A stretch of 41,057 nucleotides of DNA from Lachnospiraceae bacterium. GTDB taxonomy: Bacteria > Bacillota > Clostridia > Lachnospirales > Lachnospiraceae. Shown in pieces: positions 1 through 11,607 of this stretch. The stretch is from positions 1-41,057 of the forward strand of contig JAILQQ010000250.1 of assembly GCA_024698885.1 (NCBI GenBank), read 5' to 3'. Within the stretch, counting starts at the first letter, position 1. Each line of letters opens with the position of its first letter. The position numbers and the translations under genes are program-made. A model generated the notes under the pieces. It worked only from the letters and a program-made list of their open reading frames with translations. It ran no database searches and was not told where the DNA came from.

Positions 1-117
1 GGCTTTTATGCTATCAACAGGATAGAGAACCGGATCCGTTAGGGGAAAAGGATTGCAGTCCGGATGGCCTGGCCGTTTAGGAGCTGTGCAGATATAAGAC
101 AACAGGATTGCGCAGGA
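1..117. other. Leader region with no recognisable gene
   Basis: No open frame of useful length is visible. Frame 1 is open from the window edge to a TAG at 40-42, so these 13 codons could be the 3' end of a gene lying outside the window, but there is too little sequence to judge. No convincing sigma-A promoter was found. Together with the palindrome at 118-200 and the repeat at 239-354 this makes a 372-base stretch without a supported gene. Confidence 0.5.
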
Positions 118-200
118 TTTTTCTTCGAGATTGTTTTGCAAGATGAAGGAGCATAGTGGGCTATGTGACTGAATCTTGCAAAATGAGATCGGAGAAAAAG
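118..200. repeat. Long imperfect inverted repeat upstream of ftsK
   Basis: TTTTGCAAGAT at 134-144 is perfectly complementary to ATCTTGCAAAA at 173-183. The outer arms 118-133 and 184-200 also pair largely (TTTTTCT against AGAAAAA plus scattered pairs). An inner CATAG/CTATG hairpin with a TGGG loop lies at 152-165. The whole forms one long stem-loop of about 83 bases. There is no T-tract directly after the stem, so it is not a classical terminator. Only one copy occurs in the window. Whether it is a dispersed element or a local RNA structure cannot be decided from this sequence. Confidence 0.6.
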
Positions 201-238
201 ACAAGCAAGATGTAAGGTTATTTTTGCACAGATCCTAA

Positions 239-354
239 GCGCACGACTTGCGGAGCAAGTCGGCGCAGAGGAAATGATTCGGTCTGCAGGCAGCCCGAAT
301 CGGCATGAACAGGTTCATGCCTAAGCGCACGACTTGCGGAGCAAGTCGGCGCAG
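239..354 (+). repeat. Triple-hairpin repeat, copy 1 (C-A-B-C), before ftsK
   Basis: The order is: extra hairpin C at 239-266; linker AGAGGAAAT; hairpin A at 276-301 (GATTCGGTCTGC paired with GCAGCCCGAATC, one mismatch); hairpin B at 302-321 (GGCATGAA/TTCATGCC, loop CAGG); CTAA-type spacer; hairpin C at 325-352 (GCGC, bulged A, CGACTTGC, loop GGA, GCAAGTCG, GCGC). The element ends in GGCGCAG, and the ftsK ribosome-binding site AGGAAGGGGAG begins within it or directly after it. Both C hairpins in this copy are identical. Confidence 0.9.
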
Positions 355-372
355 GAAGGGGAGTATGATCAT

Positions 373-3300
373 ATGGCAAAGGGGTCCAGACGTGGCGGAG
401 CTTCCGGTGCAAGGAGGTCATCTGCCGCAAGAAGCAGTACAAAATCGACAAGTACCAGACAGAAAAGAGGACGGCAGGGCGTAAATAACGATGTTATGGA
501 TGAAGTGATCCTGTTGCTCGTCCTTACTGTTTCGGTACTTTTATTTTTGAGCGACCTGAAACTGATCGGCAGCTTCGGCAAGACGGTCAGCGGCGTGCTG
601 TTCGGTGTTTTCGGCATTGCCGCCTACGTCCTTCCTTTTGCGCTGTTCTTTTCGGCTGCTTTCCTTATTTCGAATAAAAGAATGCCGGGGGTCGGTGCCC
701 GCATCGGCGCTTATATCCTGTTAGTGCTGATCATCTGCTCCTTTGCCCATCTGATCGGCATGAAGGATTACGCGGATACGCCGCTTAAGGATTTTTACGG
801 GCTCTGCAGCGAGGGCAGAAAGGGCGGCGGCGTGGCCGGCGCGGCGGTTTCCTCGGCTCTCATTAAGGCGATCGGCCGGATCGGCGCGTATATCGTTCTG
901 ATCGTTCTGACGATCATCTGCGGCGTGATCATTACGGAGCGTTCCTTTGTCAGGGGCGTCAGGAAAGGCTCACGCACCCTTGTCGACAAATCCAGAGAGG
1001 GAGCGAAAAGACATCATGAGCACCGCGCCGTGAGACAGGAGGAATTAAGGAGCGAACGGGAGCTCAGGGAGCAGGAACGGGCCGTCAGACAGGAAGAGCT
1101 TCGGGTTGACAGAGAGCGCCGGGCTAAGGAACGGGCCGCCAGACAGGAGGAGCAGCGGCAGGAGCGTGAGCTTCGGGAAATGGAGCGCGCGATCGAGCGG
1201 GAAGAACGCAGAGAAGCCAGACGGGAAGCTGTGGCAGAGCGTGAGGAGGCCTTAAAGGAGCGGAAGCTCAGACGAAGCGAAATGAAGGTCAGCGGCGTTA
1301 TGCTGAATACAAAGCTGACCGATGAGACGGCGCTTGCGCAGACCGAGGCAGAGGATCGGAAAGAAGCGCTTGAGGAGCTGGAAAGCAGTATTGTTGCGGA
1401 AACCGCGGAAGCTGTTTTTATTTCAGAGGATATTCATGAGCTGAAGGCGGAGGATCTGCAGAATATCGAGGATATCCGGGCGTTCCGCCGGTCGGGCACC
1501 GAACAGACGGAAAAAATACCGATGGCGGAGCTGGATGCCGTGAATTTCAAATCCGTGCATCATATCAGCCTGGAGCATGTCGTTGACGGCGGTCAGAATA
1601 TGGCATACCAGGCGCCTGAAAAATCCGGAAACGAGTATAATGCTTCAAACCGTGAGGAAAAGATCGTTTCGATCAACAGGCAGAAGCCTGTCATAAATGA
1701 ACCGGAAGCGGCCTGTCCGCAGCCGGTCATAAAGATCGCATCAGTGGCGTTTCCTGACATAAAAATACCGGAGGAGCTTAAGGAGCAGGCCGGTGCGGGT
1801 ATTGAAAATACAGAAGCTGACGAAATAGATTATGCCGCGCTGTTAAAGGAAATGTCGCCGGGCGGCACAAAAACAGAGCCGGCGCCCGATCCGGAAATGA
1901 TGACGGAGCCTGAAGCGAAAACGGAGCCGCAGGCTGAACCGGAGACGGAACCGGAGCCGGAAATGAAGTCTGAGCCGGAAGTGGTAACGGAGTACGAAAC
2001 GAGAACGGAACCGGAGTCCGAGCCGGCCGTAAAGGCGCCGTACATGCGGCCTGATCCGGCACTTTTGGAGAAGCCGAAAAATAATCAGAACGGGGATTCC
2101 ATGGAAGAACTTCGCAGAACGGCCGGACGCTTACAGGAAACCCTCGCAACCTTCGGCGTGCATGTAACGATGACGGAGATCAGCCAGGGGCCTACGGTAA
2201 CCCGGTTCGAAATGCAGCCGGATGTGGGCGTTAAGGTCAGCAAGATCCTGAGCCTTTCCGATGATATCAAGCTGAATATGGCTGCTACGGACGTCAGGAT
2301 CGAGGCGCCGATCCCCGGAAAAGCGGCGGTGGGGATCGAGATCCCGAACAAAACCTCGATTCCCGTGAACTTCCGGGAGCTTGTGGAGGATCCCGCGTTT
2401 CAGAACGCTTCGTCCCATGTCTCCTTTGCCGTGGGAAAGGATATCGAGGGACGCGTGGTCGTGACGGATATCGCGAAGATGCCGCATCTTCTGATAGCCG
2501 GCGCGACGGGTTCCGGCAAGTCGGTCTGCATCAATACGCTGATCATGAGCATTCTGTTCAAGGCCGATCCGGAGGACGTGAAGCTGATCATGATCGATCC
2601 GAAGGTCGTGGAGCTTTCGGTGTATAACGGTATCCCGCATCTGATGATCCCGGTGGTGACGGATCCGAAGAAGGCGGCTGCCGCGCTGCAGTGGGGCGTG
2701 GTGGAAATGGATGACCGCTACAATAAATTCGCCGAATATAAAGTACGGGACATGAAGGGCTACAACAAGCTGGTGGAATCCGACCAGTTCAGCGATGTCC
2801 CGGAGGAGGAACGCCCCAGGAAAATGCCGCAGATCGTGATCATCGTCGATGAGCTGGCAGACCTGATGATGGTAGCCTCCAAGGAGGTGGAGGAAGCGAT
2901 CTGCCGTATTGCCCAGAAGGCCAGAGCGGCCGGCATTCATCTGGTCATCGCGACACAGCGTCCTTCCGTCGACGTGATCACCGGCCTGATCAAGGCGAAT
3001 ATGCCGAGCCGGATCGCTTTCAGCGTTTCTTCGGGTACCGACTCGAGGACCATCCTCGATATGGTGGGAGCGGAGAAGCTGCTTGGCAAGGGCGATATGC
3101 TTTTCTACCCGCAGGGCTATTCGAAGCCGGCGAGACTTCAGGGCGCTTTTATCTCGGATGACGAGGTGACGGCTGTGGTGGATTATCTGAAGGAGCAGAG
3201 CGAGGGCGCGGATTACGACCATGAGGTCATAAACCGGATGAACGCCGTAAGCGACAATGCTTCGTCAGCCGGCGCCGGGCTGACACTGTCCGGGGACAAT

Positions 3301-3528
3301 AACGGAAAGGATGAATTCTTCGAGAAGGCGGCCCGCTTTATTATCGAGAAGGATAAGGCCTCGATCGGCATGCTGCAGCGCTCGTTTAAGATCGGCTTTA
3401 ACCGGGCTGCCAGGATCATGGATCAGCTGGCCGAAGCCGGTGTTGTCGGGGAGGAGGAGGGTACCAAGCCCCGCCGGATCCTAATGAGTGAGGAGCAGTT
3501 CGATCAATACGTGGAGGAATATTTATAA
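373..3528 (+). CDS. ftsK: DNA translocase FtsK/SpoIIIE family
   Basis: ATP-driven double-stranded DNA pump of about 1051 residues that clears chromosomal DNA from the division or sporulation septum. The N-terminal 35 residues are very basic, followed by about four membrane segments (residues ~40-195). The linker contains an Arg/Glu-rich region (~205-305, with an 18-residue repeat) and a Glu/Pro-rich part (~495-550). The motor starts near residue 577, with Walker A GATGSGKS around 710-717 and Walker [12 protein letters not shown] near 820. The C-terminal ~70 residues are the DNA-reading gamma winged helix ([20 protein letters not shown]). ATG 373 is chosen because AGGAAGGGGAG lies just upstream; an in-frame ATG at 334 lies inside the upstream repeat. 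FtsK and SpoIIIE cannot be separated by sequence inspection alone. Confidence 0.96.
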   Translation: MAKGSRRGGASGARRSSAARSSTKSTSTRQKRGRQGVNNDVMDEVILLLVLTVSVLLFLSDLKLIGSFGKTVSGVLFGVFGIAAYVLPFALFFSAAFLISNKRMPGVGARIGAYILLVLIICSFAHLIGMKDYADTPLKDFYGLCSEGRKGGGVAGAAVSSALIKAIGRIGAYIVLIVLTIICGVIITERSFVRGVRKGSRTLVDKSREGAKRHHEHRAVRQEELRSERELREQERAVRQEELRVDRERRAKERAARQEEQRQERELREMERAIEREERREARREAVAEREEALKERKLRRSEMKVSGVMLNTKLTDETALAQTEAEDRKEALEELESSIVAETAEAVFISEDIHELKAEDLQNIEDIRAFRRSGTEQTEKIPMAELDAVNFKSVHHISLEHVVDGGQNMAYQAPEKSGNEYNASNREEKIVSINRQKPVINEPEAACPQPVIKIASVAFPDIKIPEELKEQAGAGIENTEADEIDYAALLKEMSPGGTKTEPAPDPEMMTEPEAKTEPQAEPETEPEPEMKSEPEVVTEYETRTEPESEPAVKAPYMRPDPALLEKPKNNQNGDSMEELRRTAGRLQETLATFGVHVTMTEISQGPTVTRFEMQPDVGVKVSKILSLSDDIKLNMAATDVRIEAPIPGKAAVGIEIPNKTSIPVNFRELVEDPAFQNASSHVSFAVGKDIEGRVVVTDIAKMPHLLIAGATGSGKSVCINTLIMSILFKADPEDVKLIMIDPKVVELSVYNGIPHLMIPVVTDPKKAAAALQWGVVEMDDRYNKFAEYKVRDMKGYNKLVESDQFSDVPEEERPRKMPQIVIIVDELADLMMVASKEVEEAICRIAQKARAAGIHLVIATQRPSVDVITGLIKANMPSRIAFSVSSGTDSRTILDMVGAEKLLGKGDMLFYPQGYSKPARLQGAFISDDEVTAVVDYLKEQSEGADYDHEVINRMNAVSDNASSAGAGLTLSGDNNGKDEFFEKAARFIIEKDKASIGMLQRSFKIGFNRAARIMDQLAEAGVVGEEEGTKPRRILMSEEQFDQYVEEYL

Positions 3529-3533
3529 TAACT

Positions 3534-5204
3534 ATGAAGAAGGATATTGAAATAGCGCAGGAAGCCGTTCTGCTGCCGATCAGGGAAGTGGCGGAGAGGC
3601 TCAGCATAAAAGAGGAGGAGCTTGAGCCTTACGGCAGGTATAAGGCAAAGCTGTCGGATGAGCTGCTTGAGCGGATCAAAAAGCGGGAAAACGGAAAGCT
3701 TATCCTTGTGACGGCGATCAACCCGACGCCTGCGGGGGAGGGCAAGACGACCACCAGCATCGGTCTCGCGCAGGGGCTTTCCCGTCTGCAGAAAAAAACC
3801 ATTGTAGCGCTCAGGGAGCCGTCTCTTGGTCCGTGCTTCGGCGTCAAGGGCGGCGCGGCCGGCGGCGGCTATTCGCAGGTCCTGCCGATGGAGGAGCTGA
3901 ATCTGCATTTTACCGGTGATTTTCATGCCGTGACCTCTGCCAATAATCTGCTTGCGGCGCTTCTTGACAATCATATCAAGCAGGGCAATGCCTGCCGGAT
4001 CGACCTGAACGCGGTGGTCTGGAAGCGGTGTCTGGATATGAATGACCGGGTACTCAGGAATATCGTGGTCGGACTGGGCAGCGCAAACGACGGGGTCGTC
4101 AGAGAGGATCACTTTGTGATCTCCGTAGCGTCCGAGATCATGGCCGTACTGTGTCTTGCTTCCGATCTGAAGGATCTGAAGGAAAGACTGAAACGGATCA
4201 TCGTGGCCTATGACGTGGACGGAAAGCCTGTAACGGCGGAGGATATTCAGGCAGTAGGTGCCATGACGGCGCTGCTTAAGGACGCCCTGAAGCCCAATCT
4301 GATCCAGACGATCGAACATACGCCCGCGCTTGTGCACGGCGGTCCCTTTGCCAATATCGCGCATGGCTGCAACTCCCTGATCGCGACGCGGACAGCCTTA
4401 AAGCTTTCGGATTATGTGGTCACGGAGGCGGGCTTCGGCGCGGATCTGGGGGCTGAAAAATTCTTTGATATCAAATGCCGGATCGGCGGCCTGAAACCGG
4501 ACGCAGCCGTACTGGTCGCGACGGTACGGGCCTTAAAGTATAACGGCGGCGTGAAAAAGGAAGCGCTTTCCGGGGAGAATACGGAGGCGTTAAAAAAGGG
4601 TATCGTCAATCTCGGCAAACATATTGAAAATCTGAAGCGGTACAAGGTGCCGGTCATCGTGGCGATCAACCGTTTTGAAACGGATACGGCGGCCGAGCTT
4701 TCGATCGTAGAGGAATATGTGAAAGATCAGGGAGCAGCCTTTGCTCTTTCGGAGGTTTTCGCAAAGGGCGGCGAGGGCGGTATCGCGCTGGCAAAGCAGG
4801 TGCTGTCCGTGCTCGAGAAGGAAAAAAGCGATTTTCATCCGCTTTATGAACTCTCTCTTTCCATTCGCGAGAAGATCGAAACCATCGCGAAGGAGATCTA
4901 CGGCGCGGGATCCGTGCAGTTTGGCAAGGAAGCCCTGAAGCAGCTTGCGCAGATCGAGGAGAACGGTTTTAGCGGGCTTCCGGTCTGCATGGCCAAGACC
5001 CAGTATTCGCTGTCGGACGACCCGTCGCTTCTCGGGCGGCCGGAGGGCTTTGTGCTGACGGTGAGAGAGCTTTATGTATCAGCGGGTGCGGGGTTTGTGG
5101 TGGCACTGACAGGTTCTGTGCTCACGATGCCCGGATTGCCGAAGCATCCGGCGGCTTATGATATCGATGTGGATGATTCCGGAAGGATCACAGGATTGTT
5201 TTAA
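3534..5204 (+). CDS. fhs: Formate--tetrahydrofolate ligase
   Basis: Makes 10-formyl-THF from formate, THF and ATP in the cytoplasm. It is an entry point of one-carbon units and, in acetogens, the second step of the methyl branch of the Wood-Ljungdahl pathway. At 556 residues it has the usual length. The family ATP loop [19 protein letters not shown] lies near residue 63, followed by the conserved [20 protein letters not shown] and the [10 protein letters not shown] segment. It begins 5 bases after the ftsK stop; the nearest purine-rich site (GTGGAGG) lies rather far upstream, so translation may be partly coupled. folD follows, so this is a folate one-carbon pair. Nothing is missing from the family core. 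Confidence 0.98.
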   Translation: MKKDIEIAQEAVLLPIREVAERLSIKEEELEPYGRYKAKLSDELLERIKKRENGKLILVTAINPTPAGEGKTTTSIGLAQGLSRLQKKTIVALREPSLGPCFGVKGGAAGGGYSQVLPMEELNLHFTGDFHAVTSANNLLAALLDNHIKQGNACRIDLNAVVWKRCLDMNDRVLRNIVVGLGSANDGVVREDHFVISVASEIMAVLCLASDLKDLKERLKRIIVAYDVDGKPVTAEDIQAVGAMTALLKDALKPNLIQTIEHTPALVHGGPFANIAHGCNSLIATRTALKLSDYVVTEAGFGADLGAEKFFDIKCRIGGLKPDAAVLVATVRALKYNGGVKKEALSGENTEALKKGIVNLGKHIENLKRYKVPVIVAINRFETDTAAELSIVEEYVKDQGAAFALSEVFAKGGEGGIALAKQVLSVLEKEKSDFHPLYELSLSIREKIETIAKEIYGAGSVQFGKEALKQLAQIEENGFSGLPVCMAKTQYSLSDDPSLLGRPEGFVLTVRELYVSAGAGFVVALTGSVLTMPGLPKHPAAYDIDVDDSGRITGLF

Positions 5205-5216
5205 GGAAAAACGGCG

Positions 5217-5253
5217 GTAACTGTTCAGAAGCCAGAGGGTTCTGAACAGATAC
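5217..5253. repeat. Second hairpin repeat family, copy 1, before folD
   Basis: CTGTTCAGAA at 5221-5230 pairs perfectly with TTCTGAACAG at 5240-5249 across the loop GCCAGAGGG; flanking GTA/TAC extend the stem with one mismatch. The same 37 bases recur at 30599-30635 with only two differences. As with the triple-hairpin repeat, it is followed by GGCGCAG (5258-5264) and then the ribosome-binding site AAGGAGG of the downstream gene. There is no T-tract, so it is not an ordinary terminator. Confidence 0.85.
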
Positions 5254-5279
5254 AAACGGCGCAGATAAGGAGGATCGGG

Positions 5280-6107
5280 ATGGCTGTATTGATCGATGGG
5301 AAAGCGATCTCTTCGCAGATAAAGGACGAACTGAAGGCGTATGTGGCAGAGAAGGGGCTTTCGGATAAGCTCTGTCTCGCCGTCGTGTTGGTCGGAAGCG
5401 ACCCGGCGTCCCAGGTATATGTGAATAATAAAAAGAAGGCCTGCGAATATGTCGGGATCGGTTCGAAATCCTTCGAGCTTCCGGAAACGACGGGGGAGGA
5501 GGAGCTTCTTTCCCTGATCGACCGTCTGAACGGGGACGACAGCATTACCGGGATCCTCGTTCAGCTGCCGCTTCCGCTGCAGATCAGAGAAGACGTTGTG
5601 ATCAGACGGATCGCGCCGGAAAAAGACGTGGACGGCTTTCATCCGATGAATGTCGGGCGGCTCAGCATTGGGGAAAAGGGCTTTGTCTCCTGCACGCCGG
5701 CCGGTGTGATCGAGCTTCTGAAGCGTTCCCGGATCCCTGTGGAGGGAAAGGAATGCGTCGTGATAGGCCGCAGCAATATCGTGGGAAAACCCATGGCCAT
5801 GCTGTTACTGCGGGAGAACGGAACCGTGACGGTGGCCCATTCCAGGACAAAGGATCTGCGGGAGGTCTGCAAAAGAGCCGATATCGTGGTGGTAGCCATC
5901 GGAAAGCCGAAATTCATTAACCGGGAATATATTAAAGAGGGGGCGACAGTCATTGATGTAGGGATCCACCGGATGGAAAACGGGAAGCTCTGCGGAGACG
6001 TGGACTTTGCGGATGTGGAGTCTGTTGCGGGAGCGATCACGCCGGTTCCGGGCGGTGTCGGTCCTATGACGATCGCCATGCTGATGTCTAATTGTGTTTA
6101 TTCGTAA
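5280..6107 (+). CDS. folD: Bifunctional methylene-THF dehydrogenase / methenyl-THF cyclohydrolase
   Basis: Interconverts 5,10-methylene-THF, 5,10-methenyl-THF and 10-formyl-THF with NAD(P). It is 275 residues. The N-terminal catalytic domain carries the family Tyr-Lys region ([16 protein letters not shown], residues ~42-57) and the QLPLP motif (residue ~98). The Rossmann domain contains [17 protein letters not shown] (~161-177) and the C-terminal [17 protein letters not shown] 5280 is preceded by ATAAGGAGG. Its place after fhs supports a shared folate function. A hairpin repeat fills the 75-base gap to fhs. Confidence 0.98.
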   Translation: MAVLIDGKAISSQIKDELKAYVAEKGLSDKLCLAVVLVGSDPASQVYVNNKKKACEYVGIGSKSFELPETTGEEELLSLIDRLNGDDSITGILVQLPLPLQIREDVVIRRIAPEKDVDGFHPMNVGRLSIGEKGFVSCTPAGVIELLKRSRIPVEGKECVVIGRSNIVGKPMAMLLLRENGTVTVAHSRTKDLREVCKRADIVVVAIGKPKFINREYIKEGATVIDVGIHRMENGKLCGDVDFADVESVAGAITPVPGGVGPMTIAMLMSNCVYS

Positions 6108-6128
6108 GGACAGTTCAGTCTGAAATAT

Positions 6129-6216
6129 AAGGAAATGATCCAGTCAGGGAACCTGACTGGATCGGCATGAACAGGTTCATGCCTAAGCGCACGATCTGCA
6201 AAGCAGATCGGCGCAG
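6129..6216 (+). repeat. Triple-hairpin repeat, copy 2 (A-B-C)
   Basis: AAGGAAAT is followed by hairpin A at 6137-6163 (perfect 12 bp GATCCAGTCAGG/CCTGACTGGATC, loop GAA), hairpin B at 6164-6183 (loop CAGG) and hairpin C at 6187-6214 (CGATCTGC/GCAGATCG, loop AAA, closed by GCGC/GCGC with a bulged A). It ends in GGCGCAG, followed at once by TGAGGAAAAG, the apparent ribosome-binding site of the 6237 gene. The A and C arms differ from copy 1 on both sides in a pairing-preserving way. Confidence 0.92.
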
Positions 6217-6236
6217 TGAGGAAAAGCTGATAAGAT

Positions 6237-7670
6237 ATGAAGTGCCCCAAATGCGGAACGGAAATAATCGAGGGCTACCTGTATTGTCAGAACTGTGGGG
6301 AAGAGATCCGGATCGTTCCGGATTACGAACCGGAGCTGTTTGATGAGCTTTCTGAAAGCATCTCCTCTCTGGGAGAGCTTAAGGGCTTAAGCCCTTCTGA
6401 ACGGGAGCATGTTGAGCAGCTTTTTGTCACCACAAAGGAGATCAAGGCAAGACGGGACCTGACCATAGAGCAGGAACAGAAAAAAGAGAGCAGCACGAAT
6501 GTCAAGCTGGCATTGATCATCGGCGCGGGCATTTTTTTTGCTGTTCTGTTTCTGGTTGCGATCATCCGCTTTAACCGCTACTTCGATTTTGACAGGCAAT
6601 ATGCCAACGCGCTGACGCTTCATGACAAGGGACAGTACGAGAAATCCCTGTCGGTCGCGCGCCATGCGCTGAATCTCAATCAGGCAGAGGATAAGACAAA
6701 GCTGCTGATCGCGGATGATTATTATGCGCTGGATAAATATGACGAATCAAACGCCGTTCTGTTCGGGATGCTTGAAAAGGACGCGGGAAGCGACGCGGCT
6801 CTGACGATCTATGATAAGATCATTGCCAATTATAAGGCGACGAAGGATTACGCCGCTATTGTCGAGCTTTTAAATAACGCGGAATCAGACGAGCTGCGGG
6901 AACGCTACCGCATCTATTTTGCGGATGAACCAGGCTTCAGCGAAGCCTCCGGCGCCTATCCGGCGGATTTTAATCTGGTGCTTTCCTCGGACGCACCGGG
7001 ACAGATCTTCTATACCACGGACGGGAGCGAGCCCGGCGCGGATGCGCTTCTTTACGAGCAGCCGATCCATATCGGAGAGGGAGAAACCACGGTGACGGCT
7101 GTATTTGTCAACGAATACGGTATCCGGTCGGAGCCCTGTGCCCGGTTCTATTCCGTGGAATTTAAAGAAGCCGCGGCTCCGGTGTTAATGACCGAAAGCG
7201 GCAGCTATACGATCCCCCGCCTGATCACGGTAGATTTCCCCGAGAACTATTCGGTATATTACAGCGTTGACGGAGAGGACCCGACGCAGGATTCTCCGGT
7301 ATATGAGCGCCCTCTGGATATGCCGCTTGGAGCAAGCGAGCTCCGTTTCGCCGCGTGTGACAGTCATGATAACTGGTCAGAGGTGGTAACGGGAACATAT
7401 ACGCTGAATATGGAATGCTTTATCGATCTGAATACGGCGCTGGAAGCGCTCAAGATCCAGCTGATGAGCAAGGGAGAGAATTCTCTTTTGAATGAATACC
7501 GCTGCTCCTACGGATACGGGAACGGGGAAAGCAGCTTTTACCTGATCGACGAGTATGCTTACTCCGGGTCCGAGACCGGCCGGCGTTTCATGGTGGATAC
7601 AAAGACCGGCGCGATGTTTGAGGCCAAATGGAATAACAGTAAACAGGATTATGAAACGGTTGCATTTTAG
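6237..7670 (+). CDS. Zinc-ribbon membrane protein with TPR-like and chitobiase C-terminal-type domains
   Basis: No known individual function is recognised. The 477 residues begin with a double-CxxC zinc ribbon (CPKCGTEI...CQNCGEEI, residues 3-23). An acidic cytoplasmic linker follows, then one membrane segment (LALIIGAGIFFAVLFLVAII, ~85-104). Helical TPR-like repeats (~115-220) and two beta-sandwich modules of the CHB_HEX_C type (each with a YYTTDGS/YYSVDGEDPT-like loop, ~240-305 and ~315-385) come next, and a short C-terminal domain rich in Tyr/Gly. The topology suggests an extracytoplasmic sensor or scaffold with a cytoplasmic zinc ribbon. The start is supported by TGAGGAAAAG. Repeat elements flank it on both sides, suggesting a single-gene unit. 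Confidence 0.8.
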   Translation: MKCPKCGTEIIEGYLYCQNCGEEIRIVPDYEPELFDELSESISSLGELKGLSPSEREHVEQLFVTTKEIKARRDLTIEQEQKKESSTNVKLALIIGAGIFFAVLFLVAIIRFNRYFDFDRQYANALTLHDKGQYEKSLSVARHALNLNQAEDKTKLLIADDYYALDKYDESNAVLFGMLEKDAGSDAALTIYDKIIANYKATKDYAAIVELLNNAESDELRERYRIYFADEPGFSEASGAYPADFNLVLSSDAPGQIFYTTDGSEPGADALLYEQPIHIGEGETTVTAVFVNEYGIRSEPCARFYSVEFKEAAAPVLMTESGSYTIPRLITVDFPENYSVYYSVDGEDPTQDSPVYERPLDMPLGASELRFAACDSHDNWSEVVTGTYTLNMECFIDLNTALEALKIQLMSKGENSLLNEYRCSYGYGNGESSFYLIDEYAYSGSETGRRFMVDTKTGAMFEAKWNNSKQDYETVAF

Positions 7671-7699
7671 CTGATAATTCATTATATTTTAGTGTGTAT

Positions 7700-7821
7700 G
7701 CGCACGACTTGCAAGGCAAGTCGGCGCAAAAAAGGAAATGATCCGGTTCAAAAAACGAACCGGATCGGCATGAACGGAAGTTCATGCCTAAGCGCACGAC
7801 TTGCAAGGCAAGTCGGCGCAG
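7700..7821 (+). repeat. Triple-hairpin repeat, copy 3 (C-A-B-C), before nfnA
   Basis: Extra hairpin C at 7700-7727; linker AAAAAAGGAAAT; hairpin A at 7740-7766 (GATCCGGTTC/GAACCGGATC with a 7-base A-rich loop); hairpin B at 7767-7788 (9 bp, GGAA tetraloop); hairpin C at 7792-7819 (CGACTTGC/GCAAGTCG, loop AAG). Both C hairpins are identical, as in copy 1. The element ends in GGCGCAG and is followed directly by AGAAGGAGG, the ribosome-binding site of nfnA. Confidence 0.92.
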
Positions 7822-7837
7822 AGAAGGAGGAAATCGA

Positions 7838-10581
<2,744 letters not shown>

Positions 10582-10582
<1 letters not shown>

Positions 10583-11607
10583 TGAGTGAAGTGATTGAAA
10601 AGGAAATGATGATCGAGCCGGAGCATGCCAGGAATATTTTCGGGCAGCTTGACCGGCATGTGAAGCAGATCGAGAAAAGCTTTCAGGTCCGCCTTTTTGA
10701 ACGGGAGGACAAGCTGAAGATCGCCGGGGAGCAGGGCATGGTGGCAATGGCCGAAGAGGTATTGTCGGAGCTTTACGCGCTGTCGAGACAGGGGAACACC
10801 ATCGATGAACAGAAGGTTTCCTATGTGATCGATATGGTGCGCGAGGACAGCCCGCATGCGCTGTCATCGATCGACGCTTCTGTGATCTGCCATACGACGG
10901 CGGGAAGACCGATCAAGCCGAAGACCCTGGGGCAGAAGGAATATGTGGATCTGATCCGGGATAAGATGATCGTATTCTCCATGGGACCTGCGGGTACAGG
11001 AAAGACATACCTTGCGATGGCCATGGCGATCACGGCCTTTAAAAACGAGGAGGTTGAACGGATCATCCTGACGAGGCCGGCGATCGAGGCCGGCGAGAAG
11101 CTCGGATTTCTGCCGGGAGATTTACAGAGCAAGGTGGATCCGTATCTGCGGCAGCTTTATGATGCCCTGTATCAGATCATGGGTGCGGACGCCTTTCAAC
11201 GGAATATGGAAAAAGGCCTTATCGAGGTGGCGCCGCTTGCCTATATGCGCGGCAGAACGCTGGATAATGCCTTTATCATATTGGATGAAGCCCAGAATAC
11301 AACACCGGCGCAGATGAAGATGTTTTTAACGAGGATCGGGTTTGGCTCCAAAGCCATCATCACCGGAGATCTGACGCAGAAGGATCTGGCACCTGGTACG
11401 GTTTCGGGACTGGATATCGCGCTGCGGGTGCTGAAAAACATAGAGGATATCGGGTTCTGTACGCTGACGGCCCGGGATGTGGTGCGGCATCCGTTAGTAC
11501 AGAAGATCGTTAAGGCGTATGAGGATTATGAGCAGAAGATGGTCAGGCGTCCAAGGCAGAAAGTAAATGTTAGAAGAAGAATCGGCGCAGGAGGAGAGCG
11601 AAGATGA
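10582..11607 (+). CDS. phoH: PhoH-family ATPase
   Basis: Cytoplasmic P-loop ATPase of the PhoH/YbeZ group, which in many bacteria is encoded next to YbeY and is linked to rRNA maturation and RNA turnover; 341 residues. An N-terminal nucleic-acid-binding-like region precedes Walker A GPAGTGKTYLAMAMA (~134-148), the GFLPGD motif and Walker B AFIILDEAQNTTPAQMKMFLTRIG. The start overlaps the rlmH stop by one base and its end overlaps ybeY by four. The last codons (RIGAGGERR) read through ATCGGCGCAG, the same ten bases that end several intergenic repeats here, directly followed by the ybeY ribosome-binding site GGAGGAG. Confidence 0.95.

Noticed and set aside
1-42. 3' end of an upstream gene in frame 1
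   Set aside because: Only 13 codons are visible with no identifiable family motif, so it was not called as a CDS.
334-372. Longer starts of ftsK (334), nfnA (7784), leuD (24937) and ruvA (28680)
   Set aside because: These in-frame starts lie inside or at the edge of repeat elements upstream of clear ribosome-binding sites; the recurring peptide MPKRT is simply repeat sequence read in one frame.
2131-3222. A 363-codon open frame on the minus strand inside ftsK
   Set aside because: It is antisense to the conserved FtsK motor, is rich in His/Arg/Asp as expected of a reverse-frame shadow, and has no ribosome-binding site or family motif.
6135-6170. A 12-codon mini-ORF beginning at the ATG in AGGAAATGAT and ending at the TGA in GGCATGA of the repeat, with peptides such as [11 protein letters not shown] in several copies
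   Set aside because: Frame and length hold only in copies with a 27-base hairpin A. Copies at 276-301 and 40976-41001 have 26 bases and lose the frame, the inverted copy has a different start, and the spacing between AGGA and ATG is too short. The similarity comes from the palindrome.
6129-6216. Interpretation of the triple hairpins as Rho-independent terminators
   Set aside because: None of the A, B or C stems is followed by a T-tract, and several copies lie between genes that probably share a transcript (ruvA-ruvB, leuC-leuD).
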